The notes below the pieces were generated by a model, which was not told where the DNA came from, ran no database searches, and was given only the letters and a program-made list of their open reading frames with translations. A DNA stretch of 64,000 bases from Roseofilum reptotaenium CS-1145 (GTDB lineage: Bacteria; Cyanobacteriota; Cyanobacteriia; Cyanobacteriales; Desertifilaceae): contig NZ_JAQMUE010000098.1 in assembly GCF_028330985.1 (NCBI RefSeq), positions 1-64,000 on the forward strand, given 5' to 3'. Positions 1 to 7,826 of the stretch are shown in pieces. Position 1 is the first letter of the stretch, and the number at the start of each line of letters is the position of its first letter. The translations under genes and the position numbers were made by a program.

Positions 1-189
1 CCCGAGGTGGTTAGTCCTTCACCCGAGGTGGTTAGTCCTACACCCGAGGTGGTTAGTCCTGCACCCGAGGTGGTCATTCCTGCACCCGAGGTGGTCATTC
101 CTGCACCCGAGGTGGTTAGTCCTGCACCCGAGGTGGTTAGTCCTGCACCCGAGGTGGTCAGTCCTACACCCGAGGTGGTCATTCCTGCA
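1..189. repeat. 21-bp tandem repeat, nine units, inside the DUF4912 gene
   Basis: Units begin CCCGAGGTGGT and recur every 21 bp from 1 to 169, with small variants (GTTAGTCCT or GTCATTCCT). The period is a multiple of three, so it encodes one heptad per unit on the minus strand. The array continues past the left edge, so the copy number is unknown. Confidence 0.95.
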
Positions 190-1061
190 CCGGACTCTGT
201 TTGAACAGATGCAGCCGGAGCTGCCCATTTGCCAACTCCAGAGGGGAAGACATAGGAGCTAATGGCTTGGGCAGTTTCAGAACCGAAGACGGAACCCGCT
301 AGGCGTTTGGCTTCTGCTTCGCGTGCAAGCTGGTAAAGTGCGTCGGCTTCGGTGGTTTTACGGCCTGGGGGATCGAGGGTGAGTAACCGATCGCCACTGC
401 CTAGAGTTTTATCCCAGCTGACGGTCATAAACCGTTCTTCTACCCAGTCAGAGGGATAGATGGGAGGAATGGTGACGGGGGCAGAGCGTGCGAGAATTAA
501 CCAGCGGCCATCAGCACAGCGATAACCAATATCAACCACATAGATGCGATCGCTAATGGGAATGGGAATATACCATTCTCTAGCTAATTCATCGCAGGGA
601 TATTCCTGCATACTGTGGGGACTTTCATAATTGATGTTGATATCTGTAACATCATAGATTCTCAGTGCTAGTTGTTGTCCACCCTGGGTGCGTAATTGTT
701 CTTTTTGATCATTGCTAATATCCCAGTAAGCATAAGCCCATTGAGGGTCACGAGGCATCAGGACAATGCAAGGTTGACCATAACCACTCGGTAAATCTGT
801 TAACTCATCATCTACGGAGGCCAGAACTTCTGGGTCAAAGGAGTTTCCCACTTCAAACTTGGCCGCTTCTATAGCTTCTTGAGCGTCCATTGGTTCAGTG
901 TGTATATGTTTAGCTGGGCTACTAGAGTTTTGAGCTTCCATAATCGCTTGTAGGAGTTCAGACTTACGCATCCGGCTATAGCGGGAAATTTGGTACTCGC
1001 TGGCGACCTTACGCAACTGTCGTAAGGTCATCTCAGATAAGGGAGGACGATTATTTGTCAT
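1..1061 (-). CDS. DUF4912 domain protein with Rho-N-like N-terminus (C-terminus beyond window)
   Basis: Read from ATG at 1061-1059 on the minus strand; the frame stays open to the left edge (353 codons visible). The first ~45 residues resemble a Rho-N helix-turn-helix (TLRQLRKVASEY, MRKSELLQAIMEA). Residues ~90-230 match a DUF4912 domain, recognisable by PRDPQWAYAYWDIS and the later WLILARSAPV. From about residue 290 the protein becomes a low-complexity tail of heptads of the form G-x-G-[L/M]-T-T-S, still repeating at the edge. DUF4912 proteins are of unknown function; a nucleic-acid role for the Rho-N part is only an inference. No signal peptide or membrane segment is visible, so it is probably cytoplasmic. 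Confidence 0.8.
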   Translation of the reverse strand, partial: MTNNRPPLSEMTLRQLRKVASEYQISRYSRMRKSELLQAIMEAQNSSSPAKHIHTEPMDAQEAIEAAKFEVGNSFDPEVLASVDDELTDLPSGYGQPCIVLMPRDPQWAYAYWDISNDQKEQLRTQGGQQLALRIYDVTDININYESPHSMQEYPCDELAREWYIPIPISDRIYVVDIGYRCADGRWLILARSAPVTIPPIYPSDWVEERFMTVSWDKTLGSGDRLLTLDPPGRKTTEADALYQLAREAEAKRLAGSVFGSETAQAISSYVFPSGVGKWAAPAASVQTESGAGMTTSGVGLTTSGAGLTTSGAGLTTSGAGMTTSGAGMTTSGAGLTTSGVGLTTSGEGLTTS

Positions 1062-1649
1062 ATACAGGCTCTCCTAATGTCTTAATCGTTTGCTCAAGGC
1101 TTGAGCTTGGGGATCAATTTCTTAATATATTGCAAAAAAAAAGAGGAGAGCGCAAGGCTTGGGTCTGCCAACTTTAGGTATTTTGACGCGATCTTAGCTC
1201 CTCTATCTGTTTTTTGTGATGAAATCATGACTTTTAGTTGAGACTGGGATCGTAAAAGTTATGAAATTATGACAAAATTGAGGGGTCGCTCTACAAGAAT
1301 AAGCAGATAGGTATGGGATTTGCCTCAAGGGATGACAAGGCAGCTCAAAGGTCGCTATAGCGACCTTTTTCGGTCGTATTTTGTTGAAAAGATCAACTGA
1401 AAGCTGGTGATCGCATAACCATAACCTCAAGTTAGAGGGCTAATTGCCCAAAAAATTGCTGGTCTTTTTTCGCTATCTTAAATACTCAAAGCCAAGCGTA
1501 GCCTTAGATTCAAGTCTGTTGTCACCCCCTGAGGGGATTTGCACATAAGATTAAACTGTCCCTTGTTTCCTAGCTTCCATTACCGATACCCATTACAAAC
1601 GTCGATCGCGGTACAATAACAACCACAAATCGATCTACATTCTCTCACT
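1062..1649. other. Intergenic region between divergent DUF4912 gene and ribBA
   Basis: No convincing gene. It contains a perfect palindrome at 1347-1368 and a TACAAT box at 1612-1617, about 33 bp before the ribBA start, which could be a -10 element; no good -35 is seen at the right spacing. I looked for an FMN riboswitch ahead of ribBA and did not recognise its conserved core. Confidence 0.6.
1347..1370 (+). terminator. Perfect 22-bp palindrome followed by T residues
   Basis: AAAGGTCG and CGACCTTT arms flank CTATAG, and the right arm runs into TTTTT. On the plus strand this looks like an intrinsic terminator, but no plus-strand gene ends upstream in the window, so it could instead end a small RNA or be a protein-binding palindrome. 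Confidence 0.4.
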
Positions 1650-3326
1650 GTGACTTCCTCTCCTTCCTTTCAGTTTGACTCTATAGAAAGCGCGATCGCC
1701 GAACTTAAACTTGGTTGTATGGTGGTCGTTGTCGATGATGAAAATCGGGAAAATGAAGGCGATCTTGTTGGCGCTGCACAGTTCGCGACTCCCGATATGA
1801 TTAACTTTATGGCCGTTTATGCACGGGGTTTAATCTGTTTAGCCATGATCGGAGATCGCCTCGATCAGCTTGACCTCCCCCTTATGGTCACCCACAATAC
1901 GGATAAAAACCAAACCGCTTTTACCGTCAGTATCGATGCTGCCCCGGAACTAGGCGTAAGCACGGGGATTTCTGCCGAAGACCGGGCCCGTACTATTCAA
2001 GTCGCTATTAACCCCCAAACTCAGCCCCACGACTTACGCAGACCGGGGCATATTTTTCCCCTGCGATCGCGGGAAGGGGGAGTTTTGAAACGTGCCGGCC
2101 ATACGGAAGCCAGTGTTGATTTAGCCCATTTAGCCGGTCTATATCCAGCCGGAATTATCTGTGAAATTCAAAACCCCGATGGTTCCATGGCGCGACTGCC
2201 ACAACTGATTCGCTATGCCCAATATCATGAACTGAAAATTATTAGTATTGCCGATTTAATTGCCTATCGTTTGCAACACGAACGGTTCGTAAAACGAGAA
2301 GCTCTAGCGAGTCTTCCTACTCAATTTGGAGAGTTTAAAATCTACGCCTATCGCAATACCTTAGATGGTTCCGAACATATTGCCATGGTTAAAGGCGATC
2401 CGAGTGAATTTTCCGAGCAAGTGGTTACCGTGCGGATGCATTCGGAATGTTTAACGGGAGATGCATTAGGCTCCCTGCGGTGTGATTGTCGAATGCAATT
2501 ACAAACGGCCCTGAAAATGATTAACCATTCGGGAGCCGGTGTAGTCGTCTATTTACGTCAGGAAGGGCGAGGGATTGGCTTAGTGAATAAACTCAAAGCC
2601 TATATGTTGCAAGACCAAGGATTAGATACGGTAGAAGCCAATGAAAAACTAGGCTTTCCGGCTGATTTGCGCAACTATGGAGTTGGGGCGCAAATTCTCA
2701 ATGATTTGGGCGTGAAAAAATTTCGCTTAATTACCAATAATCCGCGTAAAATTGCTGGATTAAAAGGCTATGGTTTGGAAATGGTCGATCGCGTTCCCCT
2801 GTTAATTGAAGCTACGGATCATAATGCTGCCTATTTAGCCACAAAAGCCCAAAAACTGGGTCATTGGCTACTGCAAACCTATTTAGTCACCGTTGCTCTA
2901 GAGTGGAAAGACCCCAATCCTTCAGTGACTCAACGCTATGAATGGTTGGAGAAATTGCGCTATTGGTCAGCTCAGAACAACCTACTCCTACAGGAAGAAA
3001 CTCGTCCAGTAGCGATCGCTCTGTTTACCCATCCCTCTTTAATTGTTCATTTAGGATTCGATCAACCCTATAGCGCTCCCATGGAATGGTATCACGATGT
3101 CGAACATCCCTATTCCCAGGCGATCGCCTCCTGGCTAGATTTGCTAGTGGGTTGGTCTCCCGTCGTACGCCTCGAATTTCTGGTCAGCGATGGCTCGGAC
3201 CCCCTGGATGGCTTGCAGTTGAAGTTGCAAAGGGAACCCTGCGATCTCCAAACCTCTCTTCCTTCTGCTCTGTTCAAGAGTCTGGAAACGCAGAAAATTT
3301 ATAGCTTTAGCAATAGCAGGGAATGA
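1650..3326 (+). CDS. ribBA: Bifunctional riboflavin biosynthesis protein RibBA
   Basis: Fusion of 3,4-dihydroxy-2-butanone-4-phosphate synthase (RibB, residues ~8-210) and GTP cyclohydrolase II (RibA, ~220-410), which make the two precursors of riboflavin from ribulose-5-phosphate and GTP. RibB is shown by DDENRENEGDLV and HTEASVDLAHLAGLYPAG. RibA is shown by the zinc-cysteine motif SECLTGDALGSLRCDC and by RQEGRGIGL. At 558 aa it has a C-terminal extension of ~140 residues beyond RibA, which I recall as usual for cyanobacterial RibBA and whose role I do not know. GTG is the start because no upstream start in frame is plausible. The gene stands alone; a dispersed repeat begins just after its stop. 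Confidence 0.95.
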   Translation: MTSSPSFQFDSIESAIAELKLGCMVVVVDDENRENEGDLVGAAQFATPDMINFMAVYARGLICLAMIGDRLDQLDLPLMVTHNTDKNQTAFTVSIDAAPELGVSTGISAEDRARTIQVAINPQTQPHDLRRPGHIFPLRSREGGVLKRAGHTEASVDLAHLAGLYPAGIICEIQNPDGSMARLPQLIRYAQYHELKIISIADLIAYRLQHERFVKREALASLPTQFGEFKIYAYRNTLDGSEHIAMVKGDPSEFSEQVVTVRMHSECLTGDALGSLRCDCRMQLQTALKMINHSGAGVVVYLRQEGRGIGLVNKLKAYMLQDQGLDTVEANEKLGFPADLRNYGVGAQILNDLGVKKFRLITNNPRKIAGLKGYGLEMVDRVPLLIEATDHNAAYLATKAQKLGHWLLQTYLVTVALEWKDPNPSVTQRYEWLEKLRYWSAQNNLLLQEETRPVAIALFTHPSLIVHLGFDQPYSAPMEWYHDVEHPYSQAIASWLDLLVGWSPVVRLEFLVSDGSDPLDGLQLKLQREPCDLQTSLPSALFKSLETQKIYSFSNSRE

Positions 3327-3328
3327 GT

Positions 3329-3428
3329 TATAGCGCTTTGCGCTGGGGAATAGGGAATAGGAGATAGCTTGTATTGCTTAGGGTCTAAGGTTTAAAGCTG
3401 TACTCCTCTAGAAGAGAGAAGCGCTATA
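3329..3428 (+). repeat. TATAGCG-ended dispersed repeat, copy 1
   Basis: A 100-bp element with inverted ends TATAGCGC and GCGCTATA. It starts with the imperfect palindrome AGCGCTTTGCGCT, followed by GGGAATAGGGAATAGG, and ends with CTAGAAGAGAGAAGCGCTATA-like sequence. It aligns end to end with the copy at 7923-8014 (reverse orientation), including the internal segment AGCTTGTA...GCTTAG...TCTAAGG...AAGCTGTAC. It lies 3 bp after the ribBA stop codon. Confidence 0.8.
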
Positions 3429-3440
3429 GTTAGGACAGAC

Positions 3441-3459
3441 AAGGGGCTGGAGACCCCTT
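3441..3459. terminator. Short hairpin between convergent ribBA and small membrane-protein gene
   Basis: AAGGGG pairs with CCCCTT around a 7-nt loop, followed by ATTG. It lies between two convergent genes and could end either transcript. Weak, since there is no long T run. Confidence 0.35.
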
Positions 3460-3492
3460 ATTGTAGGCTGATGGCACAGTTTTCTAGGAGTC

Positions 3493-3735
3493 CTAAGGCT
3501 GGGGAGCTTTACCACCGCTTTCTTCTGTCTCAATAGCTTCCTCTGTTCGCCCATAGGGGTTAGTTTTCCGCTCCCATCGGGGAATTAAGCCCACAAAAAA
3601 ATTGTTCAATGTTACACGAGTTTGGGCGCTTGCAGGGCCTAAAGGTTCCGGAAGAACGCGATCGCCGAGGAATACAAAGGCTAAAAATAGAACACTTGAC
3701 ACAATTAACCAGGGTTTTAAATAGGAAAAATTCAT
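3493..3735 (-). CDS. Small conserved single-pass membrane protein
   Basis: 80 residues. Residues ~9-25 (WLIVSSVLFLAFVFLG) form one hydrophobic segment close to the N-terminus, so it is either a membrane anchor or an uncleaved signal. The remainder is hydrophilic and proline- and glutamate-rich at the end. I recognise the type as a small protein found in cyanobacteria but know no function. ATG start with AGGAAAC upstream. It is transcribed in the same direction as, and downstream of, dtd with a 177-bp gap, so co-transcription is possible but unproven. Confidence 0.65.
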   Translation of the reverse strand: MNFSYLKPWLIVSSVLFLAFVFLGDRVLPEPLGPASAQTRVTLNNFFVGLIPRWERKTNPYGRTEEAIETEESGGKAPQP

Positions 3736-3912
3736 CTTAGTTTCCTCATGATTACTACTAATACTATTTCTCTATGATGATGTGCTTAACAAGGAGCTTA
3801 GAGCTAATTGCCGTACTTTATTGATGGTACGTTCAAAGCGAGAAATGGTCTAACCCTATTATTCCCTAGCCTTCAGTTATTTGTTTCATGGATGGTTAAT
3901 CAAACTCAAGTA

Positions 3913-4356
3913 TTACTCTAAAAGCAAGGTGACTGGACCATCATTATCAATTTTAACCTCCATCATTGCTCCAAATTCTCCCGTTTCTACCGTTAAACCA
4001 CTCTCCTTCAAGAGATTCACAAACCGATCGTAGAGCGCTTTCGCCGGTTCTGGAGGTGCAGAGCGATCGAAAGAGGGACGACGACCTTTACGACAATTTC
4101 CATACAGGGTAAATTGACTAATCACCAATAGTTCACCCTGGATCTCTTGTACGGATTTTTGCCAGCGCCGCCCCATGTTTTCTGGGTCGGGAAACAACCG
4201 CAATTCAAGACATTTTTTCGCCATCCATTGAACATCATTCGGCGTATCTGTATCTGTAATTCCCACGAGCAAGTTTAATCCTCGGCCAATTTTACCGATA
4301 ATCTGGCCATTCACGGAAACGGAAGATGCGGTAACTCGTTGAATTAGGACGCGCAT
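3913..4356 (-). CDS. dtd: D-aminoacyl-tRNA deacylase Dtd
   Basis: Hydrolyses D-amino acids (and mischarged glycine) from tRNA, a proofreading step in the cytoplasm. The 147-residue length is standard for the family. It begins with the typical [15 protein letters not shown], has the [17 protein letters not shown] active-site segment, and ends with NDGPVT, which carries the Gly-cisPro motif that reads chirality. ATG start. The upstream region is a repeat-rich 600-bp gap shared with isiA. Confidence 0.95.
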   Translation of the reverse strand: MRVLIQRVTASSVSVNGQIIGKIGRGLNLLVGITDTDTPNDVQWMAKKCLELRLFPDPENMGRRWQKSVQEIQGELLVISQFTLYGNCRKGRRPSFDRSAPPEPAKALYDRFVNLLKESGLTVETGEFGAMMEVKIDNDGPVTLLLE

Positions 4357-4892
4357 AGAGATATCAAAAATGCTTCAAGGGGGCGATCGCGCTAATGTCG
4401 AGCATTCTTGCGATTATTCCACCCATTCAATAATAACTCAAAGCTAGATTGAGTCTGTTATATCAAATCCTAAAAATCACACTACACATCCATCCCCGTG
4501 TCCCCGTTTCTCCGTGTCCCCGGGTCAACTATCTGTAGCACATACAGCGCTTTGCGCTGCTATGAGGGACAGTATTGAATCCTTAAAGCCATATACCACA
4601 ACCCTATTCCCTATTCCCTATTACCTATTCCCTAGCGCAAAGCGCTATATCTAAGGATTTGATATTATTCACGCCCTCACTCCCTCATTACAGCGATTTG
4701 CACTGTATCTAGCCCTTCCACTTCCACCGTTATCCCTACTTATTAGTAGATATTTCAAATAGTTATTGCAATTAGGGTTCCATAGAGAGAGCAGAGCCTA
4801 AGCCTTTAGCTCTAAAACCCAGTCAAAACAAGGGTTTTACCAATTCACAATCGCTCAAATCACCATCTTTACAAAACTTTATGTTTTTGCAA
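4357..4892. other. Repeat-rich intergenic region upstream of isiA
   Basis: No gene seen. It contains CCGTGTCCCCG-type short repeats near 4490-4525, a copy of the TATAGCG-ended element at 4543-4649, and a small hairpin (AAAACCC at 4814-4820 with GGGTTTT at 4832-4838). The rest is A+T-rich sequence leading into the isiA promoter. Confidence 0.6.
4543..4649 (-). repeat. TATAGCG-ended dispersed repeat, copy 2
   Basis: On the minus strand it reads TATAGCGCTTTGCGCTAGGG, then several GGGAATAGG/GGTAATAGG units, a more divergent middle, and ends in GCGCAAAGCGCTGTA. The two ends and the GGAATAGG block match copies 1 and 3; the middle has diverged further. 107 bp. Confidence 0.65.
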
Positions 4893-4921
4893 TTGACAAT
4901 TATTCTGAATTAGATTTTAAT
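4893..4921 (+). promoter_or_regulatory. Predicted isiA promoter overlapped by a Fur-box-like operator
   Basis: TTGACA at 4893-4898 and TTTAAT at 4916-4921 are spaced by 17 bp, a good sigma-70 arrangement. The sequence TGACAATTATTCTGA at 4894-4908 matches 11 of 14 defined positions of the Fur 7-1-7 consensus (TGATAAT-N-ATTATCA), centred on 4901. Repression of isiAB by FurA in iron-replete cells is established in cyanobacteria; that this site does it here is inferred. Confidence 0.6.
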
Positions 4922-4922
4922 A

Positions 4923-4955
4923 GTTAACTGTTGAAAGTAATTCTCAACAGTTAAC
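4923..4955 (+). promoter_or_regulatory. Perfect 12-bp inverted repeat ahead of isiA
   Basis: GTTAACTGTTGA (4923-4934) is exactly complementary to TCAACAGTTAAC (4944-4955) with a 9-nt spacer. With the promoter called here the transcript would start near 4928, inside the left arm, which favours a DNA operator for a dimeric regulator. If transcription starts further upstream, it would instead form a leader hairpin. A third CAGTTAAC lies at 4968-4975. Confidence 0.6.
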
Positions 4956-4980
4956 ACGCTCTGACTCAGTTAACGATCCT

Positions 4981-6009
4981 ATGCAAACCTACGACAACCC
5001 AAAAGTCACCTATGACTGGTGGGCAGGCAATGCACGATTTGCCAACCTTTCCGGGCTATTTATTTCAGCCCATGCGGGGCAAGCAGCCCTGATCACATTC
5101 TGGGCAGGAGCCTTCACCCTGTTTGAAATTTCTGGATTCGATCCAAGTCAATCCATGGGCGAACAAGGACTGATCCTGCTTCCCCACTTAGCCACCCTAG
5201 GATGGGGAGTTGGCGAAGGGGGTCAAGTCACCGATACTTATCCTTACTTCGTCATTGGAGTCATTCACCTGATTTCTTCGGCTGTGTTAGGAGCTGGAGC
5301 CTTATTCCACACTTTCAAAGCACCAGAAGACCTCACAACTGCTAAAGGTTTTGCCAAAAATTTTCATTTTGATTGGGAGAACCCCAAGCAATTGGGCATC
5401 ATCTTAGGGCATCACCTCTTATTCTTGGGTATAGGAGCCTTATTGCTCGTCGGCAAAGCCATGTACTGGGGTGGACTATACGACAGTACAACGGAAACAG
5501 TCCGCATTATTAGCAACCCTACCCTCGATCCGTTGACCATCTATGGATATCAAACTCATTTCGCCAGCATTACTAGCTTAGAAGATTTAGTCGGTGGTCA
5601 TGTGTTTGTTGGTATTCTGCTCATTGGTGGTGGAATTTGGCACATTGTTGTCCCCCCCATGAACTGGGCGAAGAAAGTCTTAACCTTTTCCGGTGAAGCC
5701 ATTCTCTCCTATTCCCTCGGTGGTATTGCCCTAGCCGGTTTTGTAGCCGCTTACTTCTGTGCCGTAAATACCCTAGCTTATCCAGTTGAGTTTTATGGCC
5801 CTGTTTTAGAAGTGAAATTGGGAATTGTGCCTTATTTTGCCGATACCGTTGATTTACCTGGAGGTGCTCATACTTCACGGTGTTGGTTAGCAAATGCCCA
5901 CTTTTTCCTCGCCTTCTTTTTCCTGCAAGGCCATCTGTGGCACGCTCTACGAGCAATGGGATTTGATTTTCGCCGCGTAGAAAAAGCCCTCAATGCTGTA
6001 GAAGGCTAG
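4981..6009 (+). CDS. isiA: Iron-stress chlorophyll-binding protein IsiA (CP43')
   Basis: A thylakoid chlorophyll a antenna that forms rings around photosystem I and dissipates energy under iron limitation. 342 residues, the standard IsiA length. Six hydrophobic helices carry the conserved histidines of the CP43/Pcb family ([67 protein letters not shown], and a last helix with [22 protein letters not shown]). It lacks the large lumenal loop that distinguishes PsbC. First gene of the isiA-isiB-hydrolase series; an inverted repeat and Fur-box-like promoter precede it, and a terminator-like hairpin follows. Confidence 0.97.
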   Translation: MQTYDNPKVTYDWWAGNARFANLSGLFISAHAGQAALITFWAGAFTLFEISGFDPSQSMGEQGLILLPHLATLGWGVGEGGQVTDTYPYFVIGVIHLISSAVLGAGALFHTFKAPEDLTTAKGFAKNFHFDWENPKQLGIILGHHLLFLGIGALLLVGKAMYWGGLYDSTTETVRIISNPTLDPLTIYGYQTHFASITSLEDLVGGHVFVGILLIGGGIWHIVVPPMNWAKKVLTFSGEAILSYSLGGIALAGFVAAYFCAVNTLAYPVEFYGPVLEVKLGIVPYFADTVDLPGGAHTSRCWLANAHFFLAFFFLQGHLWHALRAMGFDFRRVEKALNAVEG

Positions 6010-6058
6010 TAGGACTTCTCCGGGTCAGCAAGTTGTTTTGATTCTCTCCTCTTTTTGT

Positions 6059-6101
6059 GAGGGGTTTCTGAAGAACTATCAAGATTGGAACCCCTCTTTT
6101 T
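6059..6101 (+). terminator. Terminator-like hairpin between isiA and isiB
   Basis: GAGGGGTTTC (6059-6068) pairs with GGAACCCCTC (6087-6096), one mismatch, followed by TTTTT. In other cyanobacteria isiA mRNA is far more abundant than isiAB mRNA; a partial terminator here would give that ratio. Only the hairpin is seen directly. Confidence 0.65.
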
Positions 6102-6133
6102 GTATTAACTGATTCTGAATGGATAAAGTAAAA

Positions 6134-6649
6134 ATGGCAAACATTGGACTATTTTTTGCAACTCAAACCGGCAAGACTGAAGAGGCAGCCGAAGCAATTA
6201 AAAAGGAATTTGGCGGTGATTCTGTTGTTGCCTTACATGATATGGCTGATGCTAGTGCAGATGATTTCGGCGGTTATCAATATTTGATTATTGCTTGTCC
6301 CACTTGGAATATCGGCGAACTCGCTAGTGACTGGGAAGGGTTTTATGAAGATGGACTCGATAGTGTTGATTTTAACGGAAAAAAAGTTGCGTATTTTGGC
6401 ACAGGAGATCAAATCGGGTACGGCGATAACTTTCAAGATGCTATTGGCATTTTAGAAGAAAAAATTGCTGGTTTAGGGGGAGAAACGGTTGGCTATTGGC
6501 CCACTGATGGATATGATTTTAATGAGTCTAAAGCAATACGGAATGGAAAATTTGTTGGTTTGGCTCTTGATGAAGATAATCAACCCGAATTGAGTGAAGG
6601 ACGAATTAAGACTTGGGTAGAGCAAGTCAAAAAAGAATTTGGTTTATAA
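6134..6649 (+). CDS. isiB: Flavodoxin IsiB
   Basis: An FMN electron carrier that replaces ferredoxin when iron is short. 171 residues from the ATG giving MANIGLFFATQTGKTE. An ATG 15 bp upstream (6119) would add five residues, but MANIG fits the family start better. The phosphate loop TQTGKTE, the PTWNIGEL loop with the stacking tryptophan, and GTGDQIGY with the stacking tyrosine are all present, and the sequence is strongly like Anabaena flavodoxin. It is a long-chain flavodoxin. It lies 124 bp after isiA and so depends on read-through or its own promoter. Confidence 0.97.
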   Translation: MANIGLFFATQTGKTEEAAEAIKKEFGGDSVVALHDMADASADDFGGYQYLIIACPTWNIGELASDWEGFYEDGLDSVDFNGKKVAYFGTGDQIGYGDNFQDAIGILEEKIAGLGGETVGYWPTDGYDFNESKAIRNGKFVGLALDEDNQPELSEGRIKTWVEQVKKEFGL

Positions 6650-6708
6650 GATAAACAACGCTTGAAATTCGCTTCATTTCTTTGAGCAGCTCAGTTTTTG
6701 TTTGAGCA

Positions 6709-6753
6709 GGTAAGTTTAAATCCCTAACCATGGTTAAACTTACCTTTATTTTT
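6709..6753 (+). terminator. Intrinsic terminator after isiB
   Basis: GGTAAGTTTAA (6709-6719) and TTAAACTTACC (6734-6744) form a perfect 11-bp stem with a 14-nt loop, followed by TTTATTTTT. It sits between isiB and the hydrolase gene, whose ATG is 36 bp further on. Confidence 0.75.
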
Positions 6754-6779
6754 CGTCCTTCTTCTTCTTGGAATTATTC

Positions 6780-7511
6780 ATGACTCAATTACCAGATGTC
6801 TTGTGGATTAATGTCAGTCCCAGTTTTCGCCGCTTCCATCGTCCCCTGCTGAGGCTATTATCTGCCCATGTACCGCTTGCAGAATGGCAATATGAGCAAA
6901 CAGAAGATGAAGGAAGTTGTTTAAATCAAGCGTTAGGATTACTCCATCATCATATCAAAAAGCACGATCGCCCCTTACATCTACTCGGTCATGGAACAGG
7001 AGGCTTGTTAGCTCTATTATATGGTCGTCGCTATCCGCAAAATGTGCGATCGCTGGCGTTGCTCTCTGTGGGGGTATATCCAGCGATCGATTGGCAAGCC
7101 CATTACTATGTACAATTAGGCTTACTGCCCTGTTCGCGCGATCGCATCTTAACCCAAACCGCCTATAATCTCTTTGGCCCTCATTCCCCACCCGTCGTTG
7201 AAGAATTAGTTAGAATCCTAGAGAAAGATTTAAGAACGTCCCTCTCTCCCCATTCGCTTTATCGACGCACTCAAATTCTTCCGAGTGAACTCGATCCTCC
7301 CCTATTCATCAGTCGGGGACAACAGGATTTAGTCATCGATCCGAGCTTGTGTGAAGGATGGAAACCTTGGTTAAAAGAGAGCGATCGCCTTTGGGAATGT
7401 CCCCATGGACGCTACTTTTTCCATCATACTCATGCCCAATTGGTGAAAAGACAGATTCTCAAGTTTTGGCAATCCTTAACTCCACTTCAGTCTACCCTCA
7501 AAAGTGCTTAA
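6780..7511 (+). CDS. Alpha/beta-hydrolase-fold protein of the isi locus, nucleophile serine missing
   Basis: 243 residues from ATG at 6780 (a TTG 12 bp upstream is also open). The fold is recognisable from the nucleophile elbow LLGHGTGGLLALLYGRRYP, the later strand-loop LFISRGQQDLVIDP that would supply the acid, and the C-terminal PHGRYFFHHTH that would supply histidine. At the elbow the usual G-H-S-x-G reads G70-H71-G72-T73-G74, so the serine nucleophile is a glycine. An alpha/beta hydrolase downstream of isiB is, as I recall, named isiC in some cyanobacteria; the position here fits. It may be non-catalytic or use another residue. Its expression must cross the isiB terminator or use its own promoter. 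Confidence 0.75.
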   Translation: MTQLPDVLWINVSPSFRRFHRPLLRLLSAHVPLAEWQYEQTEDEGSCLNQALGLLHHHIKKHDRPLHLLGHGTGGLLALLYGRRYPQNVRSLALLSVGVYPAIDWQAHYYVQLGLLPCSRDRILTQTAYNLFGPHSPPVVEELVRILEKDLRTSLSPHSLYRRTQILPSELDPPLFISRGQQDLVIDPSLCEGWKPWLKESDRLWECPHGRYFFHHTHAQLVKRQILKFWQSLTPLQSTLKSA

Positions 7512-7599
7512 CGGGACTCATATTGGGACTACTTGATTGATGCCTTATTAAGCGCATCATCATAGAGAAATGGTATAAGACTATTACTGAGGGACAAGA

Positions 7600-7824
7600 C
7601 TAATGCCCAGCCAGTTCATAGAGAGCCGGCTGGTATTGTGTTATTGGGATGGGTTTTCCGTGTGAGCGTGCAGTTTCCAACCATAATGCCTTGGCTTGAA
7701 GCACCTCTACTAGGGCTTCTTGGGGAGTGTCCCCCAGAGCTGAACAATATTTGAGATCCGGAATGTCAGCGATGTAGGTTTCATCTGCTTCACTGTAGAA
7801 AATATTGATGTGATAATCTTTCAT
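7600..7824 (-). CDS. hicB: HicB-family antitoxin
   Basis: 74 residues with the HicB fold: MKDYHINIFYSEADETYIADIPDL is the usual partially degraded RNase-H-like start, followed by ALGDTPQEALVEVLQAKALWL. It is the short type without a C-terminal DNA-binding domain. It starts 2 bp after the ancestral stop of the upstream hicA, the normal hicAB arrangement, but hicA is broken. The antitoxin is therefore an orphan in this locus unless another HicA exists elsewhere. Confidence 0.85.
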   Translation of the reverse strand: MKDYHINIFYSEADETYIADIPDLKYCSALGDTPQEALVEVLQAKALWLETARSHGKPIPITQYQPALYELAGH

Positions 7825-7826
7825 GG

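Noticed and set aside
1-189. Possible CRISPR array
   Set aside because: Units are contiguous 21-bp tandem repeats with no unique spacers and are in frame with a coding sequence.
7-204. Plus-strand open frame of PEVVSPA heptads
   Set aside because: It is the complement of the repeat tail of the minus-strand DUF4912 gene; the minus frame continues into a conserved domain, the plus frame does not.
1203-1430. 75-codon minus-strand open frame
   Set aside because: No recognisable pattern, and it is crossed by the palindrome at 1347-1368.
1440-1649. FMN riboswitch upstream of ribBA
   Set aside because: Looked for because ribBA is a common target; I could not find the conserved core or the multi-branched pairing.
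5621-5956. 111-codon antisense frame in isiA
   Set aside because: Shadow of isiA codon bias. An antisense RNA to isiA (IsrR) is known in Synechocystis, but nothing in this sequence alone shows it here.
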